This document shows positions 1-6,825 of a stretch of 13,301 nucleotides of DNA, piece by piece; position 1 is the first letter of the stretch; the number at the start of each line of letters is the position of its first letter. Origin of the DNA: Gemmatimonadota bacterium. GTDB lineage: Bacteria > Gemmatimonadota > Gemmatimonadetes > Gemmatimonadales > GWC2-71-9. The position numbers and the translations under genes were made by a program. The DNA lies in the NCBI GenBank assembly GCA_003221075.1, contig QHUF01000151.1, positions 1 through 13,301 of the forward strand, in the 5' to 3' direction. Under the pieces are notes generated by a model. It saw only the letters and a program-made list of their open reading frames with translations. It was not told where the DNA came from and did not search any database.

Positions 1-1
1 C

Positions 2-163
2 GAGACCGCTCGCGCGACGCTGGAGCGGCTCGGGGCGAAGGCGGAAGCCGAGAAGCTCGATGCGCTGTTGAAAGCTCCCGACATCGAACCGGCGGTGAGT
101 GTCGCCTACGCGCCGCCACCGACCAGCCGACCCGACGCTCCTCCCGTACAGCCAGGGGCATGA
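2..163 (+). CDS. C-terminal end of an unidentified protein (5' end outside window)
   Basis: An open frame enters from the left edge and gives 53 residues before a TGA at 161-163. The first part is an Ala/Glu/Leu-rich amphipathic helix (about residues 1-24), and the rest is a Pro/Ala-rich, probably disordered tail. This end type is common in proteins finishing with helical repeats such as TPR-containing regulators, but 53 residues are too few to name a family. The stop overlaps the start of the next gene as ATGA, so the two are probably translationally coupled and share a transcript. Reading frame and coupling are seen; any functional link to the HD-GYP gene is inferred. Confidence 0.6.
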   Translation, partial: ETARATLERLGAKAEAEKLDALLKAPDIEPAVSVAYAPPPTSRPDAPPVQPGA

Positions 164-1761
164 CGACGCCCTCCGCGGCGGACCTGCTGCACGAAGCACG
201 CGCCCGCGAGCGGGCGGTCGGGCTCACCGAGGCGGGCGCCGGCTACGAGGCGGCGATCGAGGCAGCGGAGCGCGTGGGCGAACGCGCGGTGCTCGCCGAG
301 GCGCTGCGGCGGCTCGCCGTCGTCCGGCACCGCTGCAACCAATCGGTGGAGGCGCGCCGGCTGTGCGAACGGAGCCTCACGGTCGCGCGCGAGACGAGCA
401 ACGACATCCTCGCTGCCGAAGCGTTGAACACGCTAGGTGGAATCGACCTCGAGGCCGGCCCGCTGGCGGACGCGCGGAGGCATTTCCTGCGCGCGGTGCA
501 GCTGGGCGGCGCGAGCCGCGAGCTACGGGCGCGTGCCGAGCAGAATCTGGGAATCCTCGCCAGCATTCAGGGTGACTGCGAGGACGCGCTGGCGTGCTAC
601 GCGCGGTCTCTGGAAGCCTACAAGAGCTCCAACGACGAGTACGGGTCCGCCATCGCGTACCACAATCTCGGGATGGTGAGCGCCCAGCGACAGCTCCTCG
701 ACGAAGCCGATCGGTACTTCAGCCAGAGCTATGAGATCGCCGTCCGTGTGCAGGATACCTACCTCCAGGGACTGTGCCTCCTGAATCACGCCGAGGTCTA
801 CTTCGCGCGGGAGCGATACGAGGAGGCCCGGCGCAACGCGGAGTCGGCGCTGGGGCTGTTCGACGGCGGCGTCCTCCGGGCCCAGGCCTATCGCATCATC
901 GGGATGGTGTACCGTGAGACGGGACGGCCTGCGCTGGCCGAGGCCCGCCTGCGCTCGGCGCTCGAACTCGCGGTGACAATGGGCTCAGTCCTGAACGAGG
1001 CGGCCACGCGCCGGGAGCTCGCGATCCTGTACCAGGCGCTGTGCCGCAATCAAGACGCGTTGAGGCTCCTGAACGAGGCCCACGCCCTGTTCCGCCGCCT
1101 CGATGCCCGCGGTGATCTAGTCTACGTCGACGGCAAGATGGCCGAACTCGAGGCCACCTACCTCGCCGTGGTGAGCGAGTGGGGTCAGTCGATCGAGTCC
1201 AACGACAGCTACACCTTCGGACACTGCGAGCGCGTCGCGACCCTCGCCCTGGCGGTCGCCGAGGAGCTGGGCTTGGACCAGCACACCCAAACCACGATCC
1301 GGCTCGGCGCCTACCTGCACGATGTGGGGAAGGTGCGCGTGCAACACGAGGTGCTCAACAAGCCCGGGCCGCTCACGCATGCCGAGCGCGAGGCGATGCA
1401 GATGCACCCAATCTGGGGTGTGGAGCTGCTCCTGGGCGTCGGATTCCCCTGGGACTTCAGGCCGATCATCCGCTGGCACCACGAGAAGTACGACGGCACC
1501 GGTTACCCCGACCGCCTGCGTGGCGACGCAATCCCTTTGTCGGCGCAAATCGTGGGCATTGTGGACGTCTACGACGCGCTCACGACCGACCGCCCCTACC
1601 GCCCTGCGCTATCGCACGAGGCGGCGCTGGAAGAGATCGAACGCTGCCGCGCATGGTGGTCGGACGCGGTGTATGCCGCCTTCCAAAAGGCTAGAGCAGC
1701 AACGCTTCCACGCGATACGCGTGAACCATCTTCGCTCGCTGTGACCAGCCAAACACGGTAA
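160..1761 (+). CDS. TPR-repeat protein with C-terminal HD-GYP phosphodiesterase domain
   Basis: 533 residues. Residues about 20-325 are tandem helical TPR-type repeats, recognisable by the spaced Gly/Ala-Tyr/Leu pattern (for example the repeat with YHNLGMV). Residues about 335-510 are an HD-GYP domain with its metal-binding signature intact: H355, the HD pair at 387-388 in HDVGK, H416-P417, HHE at 440-442 and GYP at 448-450 in HHEKYDGTGYP. Families with this set hydrolyse cyclic di-GMP, and some act on 3'3'-cGAMP. The TPRs probably bind a partner protein and take the place of the receiver or sensor domain often seen. No signal peptide or membrane segment is visible, so it is probably cytoplasmic. 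The ATG at 160 overlaps the upstream stop and has only a weak AGGGG ahead of it. The last 24 codons overlap the convergent gene and are probably not conserved. Confidence 0.9.
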   Translation: MTTPSAADLLHEARARERAVGLTEAGAGYEAAIEAAERVGERAVLAEALRRLAVVRHRCNQSVEARRLCERSLTVARETSNDILAAEALNTLGGIDLEAGPLADARRHFLRAVQLGGASRELRARAEQNLGILASIQGDCEDALACYARSLEAYKSSNDEYGSAIAYHNLGMVSAQRQLLDEADRYFSQSYEIAVRVQDTYLQGLCLLNHAEVYFARERYEEARRNAESALGLFDGGVLRAQAYRIIGMVYRETGRPALAEARLRSALELAVTMGSVLNEAATRRELAILYQALCRNQDALRLLNEAHALFRRLDARGDLVYVDGKMAELEATYLAVVSEWGQSIESNDSYTFGHCERVATLALAVAEELGLDQHTQTTIRLGAYLHDVGKVRVQHEVLNKPGPLTHAEREAMQMHPIWGVELLLGVGFPWDFRPIIRWHHEKYDGTGYPDRLRGDAIPLSAQIVGIVDVYDALTTDRPYRPALSHEAALEEIERCRAWWSDAVYAAFQKARAATLPRDTREPSSLAVTSQTR

Positions 1762-2788
1762 ACCTGCCGTCCTGCGACGCGACGAGCGCCAGCGAGTCGC
1801 GCTGCTCGTGTATGAACTGCGCCGCCGATAGATGTCGCGTCCCTCCCAGCTCCGACGCATGCACCGTAACCGGCGTATGACCGAGGATCGGTTCCCGCAC
1901 TAGCACACCCTCCACGAACGGGCCCGATTCCGTCCGCCCGATTTTCGCGCCGAACGCCAGCACATCCCAGCGATCGCTCAGCACGACGGCGCCATCCACC
2001 GCGGTGAGCCCGCCGATCGCGTCGGTCGCGTCCTTGAACGCCCCATCGCGCGCGCCGTTGCGAACCAGCTCGCCGAGCCTCGAGAACGGTGGCGCGACGG
2101 TGTAGGGGACCGAGACGATCGACTTGCGCCACGCCGTCGTACCGTGCGGCACCACCAGCAAAGAGCCGCCGTGCCCGTGTGCGCGCATCGACAGCGCGAG
2201 CGGCAGCAGCACGTTGTCGGAATTACCGGACGCGGGGTCGAAACCGAGCAGCGTCGTGACGAAGTCGGGGCACTCGGACGCCAGGGTTCCCTCGGCGTCG
2301 ACGATCTTGATCACCTCGCCCTCGAGCACCGCGACGTTGGCGAACTTGCCGTCGGGATCGGCGCGTCGATGCTTGATCACGAGCAGGCCGGGCTCGATCA
2401 CTTCCACCACAAAGCAGAGCGGCGGGATCGTCCGCGTCGCGCCCCAGACGGCGAGGTCTCCGCTGCCATTTTTCCAGACGCCGAGGTGGATGCCGGCCCG
2501 TTCGACGGCAGGCGAGAGCTTCGTGAGGTTGACGGGGTCGAGCGGGAGCGGCCGCTCGACGAGCAGCGCGGTGCCGGCGGCTTCGGGCGGTAGATAGGCG
2601 AGCGAGATCGTCGGCTCGCGGCCCTCTTCGCGCCGCAGGCTCGCCCAGAATGCGGCGTTGATGATGCGTTCGATCGTGGCGGCGTCGGGGACTTCGGCCT
2701 TCAGCCCCGCGCGCTCGATGTGGCGGCGGAAATGCCGTTCGACGGTAGTTGCGACGGACTGCGCGGGCGGATAGGCTAACCGGTCCAT
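1691..2788 (-). CDS. DACNV-type putative sensor protein with degenerate diadenylate cyclase-like domain
   Basis: 365 residues with no signal peptide. The sequence, from an N-terminal LAYPPA motif to a C-terminal end in RVEALLL, matches what I know of the 'probable sensor domain DACNV' family. The C-terminal third carries DisA_N/DAC-like marks: a DGA motif at 265-267 and GTRHLSA at 316-322, corresponding to the DGA and GTRHR motifs of diadenylate cyclases, followed by a beta strand (LALVASQDGRFTVFGW). The final Arg of the RHR motif is Leu here. DACs make cyclic di-AMP from ATP; whether this protein is active or only binds nucleotide is unknown. The ATG at 2788 has no clear Shine-Dalgarno and lies 38-44 bases from a divergent gene. 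The C-terminus overlaps the HD-GYP gene by 71 bases tail to tail. Family assignment comes from recalled motifs, not a search. Confidence 0.75.
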   Translation of the reverse strand: MDRLAYPPAQSVATTVERHFRRHIERAGLKAEVPDAATIERIINAAFWASLRREEGREPTISLAYLPPEAAGTALLVERPLPLDPVNLTKLSPAVERAGIHLGVWKNGSGDLAVWGATRTIPPLCFVVEVIEPGLLVIKHRRADPDGKFANVAVLEGEVIKIVDAEGTLASECPDFVTTLLGFDPASGNSDNVLLPLALSMRAHGHGGSLLVVPHGTTAWRKSIVSVPYTVAPPFSRLGELVRNGARDGAFKDATDAIGGLTAVDGAVVLSDRWDVLAFGAKIGRTESGPFVEGVLVREPILGHTPVTVHASELGGTRHLSAAQFIHEQRDSLALVASQDGRFTVFGWSQRAKMVHAYRVEALLL

Positions 2789-2832
2789 AGTACAAAAACT
2801 ACTCTGCTCGAGAGCGAGGGGGGACCGTGTTA

Positions 2833-3333
2833 ATGATCGTGCTGCGCTTTCTTCACGTCGTTTCCGGTGCGCTGTGGGTCGGGATGTTCGCTTTCATGAG
2901 TTTCATCCTCCTGCCCGCGTTCGCCGAGGTCGGTCCGGAGGGGGCGAAGCTGCAGGCGGCACTGGCCAAGCGCCGCATTCCGGTGATCATGCCCGTGCTC
3001 GCGCTGATCACGCTCGTATCGGGGATGTGGCTGTATCAGCGACTGTCGGGCGGGGCGATTGGCGCGCTGCTCAAGACGCCGACGGGCCTCGCATTCGGCT
3101 TGGGGGGCCTGGCCGCGCTGCTCGCCTTTGTGGTGGGGATCGGTCTCGCCCGGCCCTTCATGATGCGCAGCATGAAGCTCGCGGAACAGATGAAGACCGC
3201 GTCGCCGGCGGATCGGTCCTCGATCATAGCTGAGATGCAGAAACTCGGCGCGCGAGGGGCGGTGGTGAACCGACTGGTGATGGCGCTGCTTCTGTTCGCG
3301 CTCGCCGCGATGGCTATAGCGAGATACGTCTAG
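2833..3333 (+). CDS. Four-helix integral membrane protein, DUF2269/CopD-like
   Basis: 166 residues from the ATG at 2833. Four hydrophobic stretches are visible at about residues 3-30, 49-70, 81-107 and 145-166. The first contains RFLHVVSGALWVG, the His-plus-Trp-Val-Gly pattern of the small DUF2269 and CopD-like membrane families. A charged loop (about 108-140) lies between helices 3 and 4. A GTG at 2827 would add two residues, but the G-rich ribosome binding site at about 2813-2823 is better spaced for the ATG at 2833. The gene is divergent from the DACNV gene, so both promoters must be squeezed into or overlap about 40 bases. Function is unknown. Copper handling is known for true CopD proteins but cannot be claimed here. 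Confidence 0.7.
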   Translation: MIVLRFLHVVSGALWVGMFAFMSFILLPAFAEVGPEGAKLQAALAKRRIPVIMPVLALITLVSGMWLYQRLSGGAIGALLKTPTGLAFGLGGLAALLAFVVGIGLARPFMMRSMKLAEQMKTASPADRSSIIAEMQKLGARGAVVNRLVMALLLFALAAMAIARYV

Positions 3334-3505
3334 CTAAGGCGTCGAGGGAACTGCGTCGAGTTGGAAACCGTCGATTGGAAGACGTCGAGTGAGACGTCGA
3401 ATTGAATACGTCTTAAACACGTCTCTTCTCGACGCTTCATTCGACGTGGTCAAAATTGACGCGTTTCAACTCGACGCCGTTTCTTTGACGTCTTTCATTC
3501 GACGT
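3334..3505. repeat. Intergenic cluster of about 13 degenerate 14-base CGTCGA units in inverted halves
   Basis: The whole space between two convergent stop codons (TAG 3331-3333 and the TAA read on the minus strand at 3506-3508) is built from one short motif. In the left half CGTCGA, or its CGTC core, begins at 3340, 3354, 3369, 3383, 3395, 3409 and 3420. In the right half the reverse complement (TCGACG or TTGACG) begins at 3429, 3441, 3456, 3471, 3485 and 3499. Spacing is 11-15 bases, mostly 14 or 15. The sequence after each core is purine-rich, roughly CGTCGAGTTGAAACG. Opposed halves could fold into a long imperfect hairpin, so a bidirectional terminator is one possible role. The block is less GC-rich than its flanks. 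Confidence 0.85.
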
Positions 3506-4347
3506 TTAATGCCGGCGGCCGCCCCCGCCCCCGCGGCTGCCACCGGATGATGGCCGCGACGCCGGACGCGAGAACCCGCCAGAACCGCGCGAGACATTCG
3601 GGCGGCCGCCGCTGAAGCCGCGCGGCTGGGCGCGCGATGGGCCCGCACTATTTGGCCGGGGCGCGATGTTGGGCCTCCCCATGTCGCGCGGGGGCTTTGA
3701 GAAAAGCCGAACCCGAACCCGAAGCCGCCGGGATACCCGAACCCGTATCCGAGCCCGTAGCACCTGGCGCTAAAGAAGAACGGATCGTAGCAGAAGGGGT
3801 CGTAGTAGCCGAAGTGATAGGGATAGAACCCATACCCCGATCCGTATCCGTAGCGCGACGCGATATCTCGCGAATTGACGACATACGTGTCGGAGTCGTA
3901 GTCGAAGCGGCCTGCTGAATCGCCCGACATCTGGCGAACGATATCCAGGAGGCGCGCGAGCGGATCATCCTTCACCGTCGCAGATGGGCTGCCGAGGGCG
4001 CGAAAGTCCCAGTGGTCGTTACGAGCGAACGCGCCGAAGGCGAATGCGTCGGGTGCCACCGCCGCGAGCACCGTGCCCGATCCTTCATTGCCCTCGATCT
4101 GGAACGCGTCGCGATCGGCGCGGCCCCGCACCTCGAGCTTCTTCCCGCCGCGCACAAAGTCGTCATCGCTCGGATCGAGCGGGTAGAGCACGCGGACCCG
4201 GCCCTCGGCCTCGGCATGGAGCACGACGAGGTAGCCGTCCTGCTCGGTCTGGACGTAGACCCGGGCGTGGTCGCCGGCGGTGAACTGATCGTGATTGAGG
4301 CGAACAGTGACGGGATTCTGAGCGAGCAGCAGCAGTGCAAGCAGCAT
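3466..4347 (-). CDS. Secreted DUF4384-domain protein with Gly/Tyr/Phe-rich tail, apparent frameshift near 3702
   Basis: From the ATG at 4347 a short hydrophobic leader (MLLALLLLAQ) precedes a DUF4384-type domain (about residues 10-110: a GDHARVYVQTEQDGYLVVL stretch, then LYPLDPSDDDFV and GGKKLEV). A low-complexity Gly/Tyr/Phe region follows (about 165-220). A TTG at 4356 is an alternative start, but GGAA lies just ahead of the ATG. After about 3705 the open frame becomes Ala/Arg-rich and runs into the repeat block to stop at 3466. The -1 frame (3506-3763) instead gives a Ser/Arg/Gly-rich tail ending GGGGGRRH at 3506, as expected for such proteins, and stops exactly where the repeats begin. 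One missing T (minus strand) in the run at 3702-3705 would join them. DUF4384 proteins are secreted or envelope proteins of unclear function. Confidence 0.75.
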   Translation of the reverse strand: MLLALLLLAQNPVTVRLNHDQFTAGDHARVYVQTEQDGYLVVLHAEAEGRVRVLYPLDPSDDDFVRGGKKLEVRGRADRDAFQIEGNEGSGTVLAAVAPDAFAFGAFARNDHWDFRALGSPSATVKDDPLARLLDIVRQMSGDSAGRFDYDSDTYVVNSRDIASRYGYGSGYGFYPYHFGYYDPFCYDPFFFSARCYGLGYGFGYPGGFGFGFGFSQSPRATWGGPTSRPGQIVRAHRAPSRAASAAAARMSRAVLAGSRVRRRGHHPVAAAGAGAAAGIKRRMKDVKETASS

Positions 4348-4373
4348 ACGTTCCAATATACGGTGGACCGCTT

Positions 4374-4383
4374 GAACATGTTC
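4374..4383. promoter_or_regulatory. Perfect 10-base palindrome between divergent genes
   Basis: GAACATGTTC is a perfect palindrome in the short divergent interval between the DUF4384 gene (starting at 4347, minus) and the fucosidase gene (GTG at 4422, plus). Its position would suit an operator acting on both promoters. A single 10-base palindrome can arise by chance, and it has the wrong inner spacing for the Gram-positive-type LexA box GAACN4GTTC. No regulator is assigned. Confidence 0.25.
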
Positions 4384-4421
4384 CCCGCGTCGTTCAGTTT
4401 GAAGCTATCCTCCACGCCTTA

Positions 4422-5681
4422 GTGGTCATCCTTGCGCTCGCGCAGGGGCGGGACACCGTCCCGGCCGAGCGACTCGCGTCTCGTGAGTGGTACCGCGACG
4501 CCAAGTTCGGGATGTTCGTCCATTGGGGCGTTTACAGCCTGCTCGGGCAGGGCGAGTGGGTGATGCAGAACCGCCCGATCGCGGTCGCCGATTACGAGTG
4601 GCTCGCCTCCACGTTCAATCCGGTGAAATTCGACGCGCGCGCCTGGGTCTCGCTCGCCAAGGCCGCCGGGGTGAAATACATCACGATCACGTCGCGCCAT
4701 CACGACGGCTTTGCGATGTTCGCGACGCGGGCGACGCCGTACAACATCCTCGACTGGACCCCCTTCCATCGTGACCCGCTCAAAGAGCTCGCGGACGAAT
4801 GCCGGCGGCAGGGGATCAAGCTCTTCTTCTATTATTCGCAGCTTGACTGGCATCATCCCGACTACTGGCCGCGCGGCGCGACGGGGCACAACACCGGCCG
4901 GCCCGAGAGCGGCGACTGGAATCGGTATCTCGACTTCCTGGATACCCAGCTCACCGAGTTGCTCACGAACTACGGGCCGCTCGGCGGTATCTGGTTCGAC
5001 GGCATGTGGGACAAACCGAGTGCGGACTGGCGGCTGCCGCAAACCTATGCGCTGATCCATCGACTTCAGCCCGCGGCGCTGATCGTGCCGAACCATCACC
5101 TGGCGCCGTTGCCCGGCGAAGACGTGCAGACGTTCGAGCAGGATCTACCGGGTGCGAACACCGCCGGGTTCAACACCAGAACCATCGGCGGCTTGCCGCT
5201 CGAGACGTCGCTCACGATGAACGACTCGTGGGGCTTCAATCTCACCGACCATCATTACAAATCGACGCGCGAGCTGATTCACTATCTCGTGCGCGCCGCC
5301 GGTGTGGGAGCGAATCTGTTGCTCAACATCGGTCCGCGTCCCGACGGCACGATTCCGCCCGAGGCCGAGGAACGGTTGCGCGCGGTCGGTCAGTGGCTCG
5401 CGATCAATGGCGGCGCGATCTATGGCACGCGCTCCGGCCCCATCGCGCCGCGTAGCTGGGGCGTGACGACGCAGCGCGGAGACACCGTGTTCGTGCATGT
5501 GCTCGACTGGAGTGACCTGACGCTTGCGCTGCCGTCGCTCGGCGCAGGAAAGTGGAAGGCGCGCATGTGGCCCGCTGGCGGGGCAGTGCGGGTGACGACA
5601 TCGAACGGCGGGATGACGCTCACGTTACCTGCTGACACGGAGAGCGTCGATCGGATTGTGGCGCTGGCCAAACAAATGTAG
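4422..5681 (+). CDS. GH29 family alpha-L-fucosidase, secreted
   Basis: About 419 residues from the GTG at 4422. The domain opens with WYRDAKFGMFVHWGVYS (about residues 23-39), a GH29 hallmark, then has HHDGF at 93-97 and GGIWFDGMW, whose Asp (about residue 193) is the expected catalytic nucleophile. NLLLNIGPRPDGTIPPE (about 299-315) is also typical, followed by a small C-terminal beta domain. GH29 enzymes release terminal alpha-L-fucose from glycans with retention. The start is uncertain: a GTG at 4335 gives a longer frame, but it would overlap the start of the divergent DUF4384 gene and add non-conserved sequence. GTG 4422 leaves a brief hydrophobic leader (VILALAQ), weak for a signal peptide. 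The general acid/base residue cannot be identified by eye. No polysaccharide-uptake genes are adjacent. Confidence 0.92.
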   Translation: MVILALAQGRDTVPAERLASREWYRDAKFGMFVHWGVYSLLGQGEWVMQNRPIAVADYEWLASTFNPVKFDARAWVSLAKAAGVKYITITSRHHDGFAMFATRATPYNILDWTPFHRDPLKELADECRRQGIKLFFYYSQLDWHHPDYWPRGATGHNTGRPESGDWNRYLDFLDTQLTELLTNYGPLGGIWFDGMWDKPSADWRLPQTYALIHRLQPAALIVPNHHLAPLPGEDVQTFEQDLPGANTAGFNTRTIGGLPLETSLTMNDSWGFNLTDHHYKSTRELIHYLVRAAGVGANLLLNIGPRPDGTIPPEAEERLRAVGQWLAINGGAIYGTRSGPIAPRSWGVTTQRGDTVFVHVLDWSDLTLALPSLGAGKWKARMWPAGGAVRVTTSNGGMTLTLPADTESVDRIVALAKQM

Positions 5682-5752
5682 GGGCGCAGCATGCTTCTCC
5701 GACCCGTCACCCCGTGACGCGAATCACGTGGAACTTCTAAACATCTGGACCC

Positions 5753-5780
5753 GACCGGGGTCAAAGGGAACGCATGACCC
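5753..5780 (+). promoter_or_regulatory. Overlapping short inverted repeats in the 5' leader of the lipoprotein gene
   Basis: Within the 118-base gap after the fucosidase gene, GACCGGGGTC (5753-5762) can form a small hairpin. GGGTCA (5758-5763) can instead pair with TGACCC (5775-5780) across an 11-base loop, and the two pairings are mutually exclusive. The second lies five bases ahead of the strong AAGGAGG ribosome binding site (5785-5791). These are short stems in GC-rich DNA and may be chance. Elsewhere in the gap I see only a six-base-pair hairpin without a T-tract at 5705-5719. Confidence 0.2.
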
Positions 5781-5799
5781 TTACAAGGAGGTGCGCTCT

Positions 5800-6213
5800 A
5801 TGAAACGTCATCTGCTTATCCTCGCGGCCACGCTGAGTCTCGCGGGCTGCGCAATGGGAGGGGGATACGCCAGCGCGGAGTACGTCTACGCCGAGCCGGT
5901 CGAGTACGAGTATGTCGTGCCCGTCGATCGCGTCGTGGTCGTGACGCGCGACGTGCTCGTCACGCGGGGCTGGACGGTGTACCGCGTGCAGCGCTCGGGT
6001 CCCAATCGCATCATCTGGGCCCGGCGCGGCGACAATGACGTCGTCCGCATCTTCGCGACCCCGCGCGGCGAGCGCGTCGCGGTGCGCGGTCTGTGGGAAG
6101 AGCGCGAGCGCGGCGACCGCGGCGACCGCGGCAAACACAAGGGCTGGGCCAAGCGTGGCCAACCGCGTGACATCATCACGGACATCGATGTCCGGCTGAA
6201 GTCGCGGGGCTAA
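5800..6213 (+). CDS. Small putative lipoprotein of unknown function
   Basis: 137 residues from the ATG at 5800, chosen because a perfect AAGGAGG lies at 5785-5791 with eight bases of spacing. The N-terminus is a classic lipoprotein signal (MKRHLLILAATLSLAGC), with the lipobox Cys at residue 17. The next part is rich in Tyr, Val and Glu (about 20-55). A basic part follows with WTVYRVQRSGPNRIIWARRG and a GDRGDRG duplication near 108-113, ending in a conserved-looking DIITDIDVRL. I do not recognise the family. The strong ribosome binding site suggests high expression. Envelope location is inferred from the signal; it could be a small envelope-stress or structural protein, but nothing shows that directly. 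Confidence 0.8.
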   Translation: MKRHLLILAATLSLAGCAMGGGYASAEYVYAEPVEYEYVVPVDRVVVVTRDVLVTRGWTVYRVQRSGPNRIIWARRGDNDVVRIFATPRGERVAVRGLWEERERGDRGDRGKHKGWAKRGQPRDIITDIDVRLKSRG

Positions 6214-6243
6214 TTTCCGCGTCCGAAATCGGCGCGCAGTCCC

Positions 6244-6290
6244 ATGACTCCTTCGGTATGGTGAAGAAATCCCATACCGGAGGAGTTCAT
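6244..6290 (+). promoter_or_regulatory. Long inverted repeat covering the ribosome binding site and start codon of the HAF gene
   Basis: The left arm ACTCCTTCGGTATGG (6247-6261) pairs with the right arm CCATACCGGAGGAGT (6272-6286) with one mismatch across a 10-base loop (6262-6271). With a one-base bulge, the stem extends through ATG (6244-6246) and the complementary CAT at 6288-6290, which includes the first two bases of the HAF start codon at 6289. The Shine-Dalgarno GGAGGAG (6279-6285) is wholly inside the right arm. As RNA this would hide the ribosome binding site; as DNA it could be an operator. It could also act as a terminator for the upstream lipoprotein gene, although no T-tract follows. 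Confidence 0.7.
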
Positions 6291-6825
6291 GCGTCGTATC
6301 TCGTGTGCACTACTCGCCGTCTCCGCGATCTCGGGTTGCAGCCACGATCGCAGCGTCTCGTTCGATCCTCGCGTCTCGCGCGGAACGCTGACCGAACTAT
6401 CCGAAGCGCGCTACACCGTCGCCTACCTGCCGACGCTTGGCGGCTCGCGCAACCGTGCAGCCGGCGTCAGCAATAGCGGCTTGATCGCAGGCTTCGTGAA
6501 CCGGCCCGGCAACGCGACGCGCGTCGCCGCGTTCTGGCACGGCACAGTGCTCGACACACTGGGGACGCTCGGCGGGCCGAACAGCATCGTGCAGTGGCCC
6601 GGCGTCAGCAACAACGGCATCGTCGCCGGCATCAGCGAGACCGCCGCGCTCGACACGCTGCACGAAGAATGGAGCTGCACTGCCTTTCTGCCGAGCGTGA
6701 CAGGCCACATCTGCGTCGGCTCCGTCTGGCAGAACGGCGTGATGAAACCCAAAGCTCCAGTTCCGCGCCGTCATGTGGGACACGAAGCAAGGCACGATGC
6801 ACGAGCTGCGGCCGCTGGCCGGTGA
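6289..6825 (+). CDS. HAF-repeat lipoprotein, N-terminal fragment of a broken gene
   Basis: The ATG at 6289 follows GGAGGAG. Residues 1-17 form a lipoprotein-type signal (MRRISCALLAVSAISGC). Residues about 42-150 contain HAF-family extracellular repeats, each with a LGTLGG-type turn, a VSNNGIVAG-type strand and an AFWHG or VWQNG edge. After VWQNGVM (about residue 152, base 6744) the frame leaves the family pattern and gives an Arg/Ala-rich tail to 6825. The expected continuation resumes in another frame at about 6746 (PKLQFRAVMWDTKQG), and roughly 40 residues holding the next repeat are missing between them. This looks like an out-of-frame internal deletion. The repeats probably form a beta-propeller-like surface domain; function is unknown. 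Confidence 0.75.
   Translation: MRRISCALLAVSAISGCSHDRSVSFDPRVSRGTLTELSEARYTVAYLPTLGGSRNRAAGVSNSGLIAGFVNRPGNATRVAAFWHGTVLDTLGTLGGPNSIVQWPGVSNNGIVAGISETAALDTLHEEWSCTAFLPSVTGHICVGSVWQNGVMKPKAPVPRRHVGHEARHDARAAAAGR

Noticed and set aside
3340..3504. Repeat cluster as a CRISPR array
   Set aside because: Units are about 14 bases, degenerate, without spacers, and inverted halfway; no cas gene is near.
4374..4383. GAACATGTTC as a LexA/SOS box
   Set aside because: The Gram-positive-type box needs four bases between GAAC and GTTC; here there are two, and neither neighbour is an SOS gene.
4419..5099. 226-residue minus-strand frame
   Set aside because: It lies antisense inside the unmistakable GH29 gene.
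5705..5719. CGTCAC/GTGACG hairpin after the fucosidase gene as a terminator
   Set aside because: The stem is six base pairs with a three-base loop and no following T-tract; too weak to call.
5730..5764. GGAACTT and GGTCAA as an ECF-sigma promoter for the lipoprotein gene
   Set aside because: The 22-base spacing is too long for the usual 16-17.
6258..6476. 72-codon frame starting inside the hairpin, as a leader peptide
   Set aside because: It overlaps the HAF gene out of frame through its coding part and has no ribosome binding site; the composition is that of a shadow frame.
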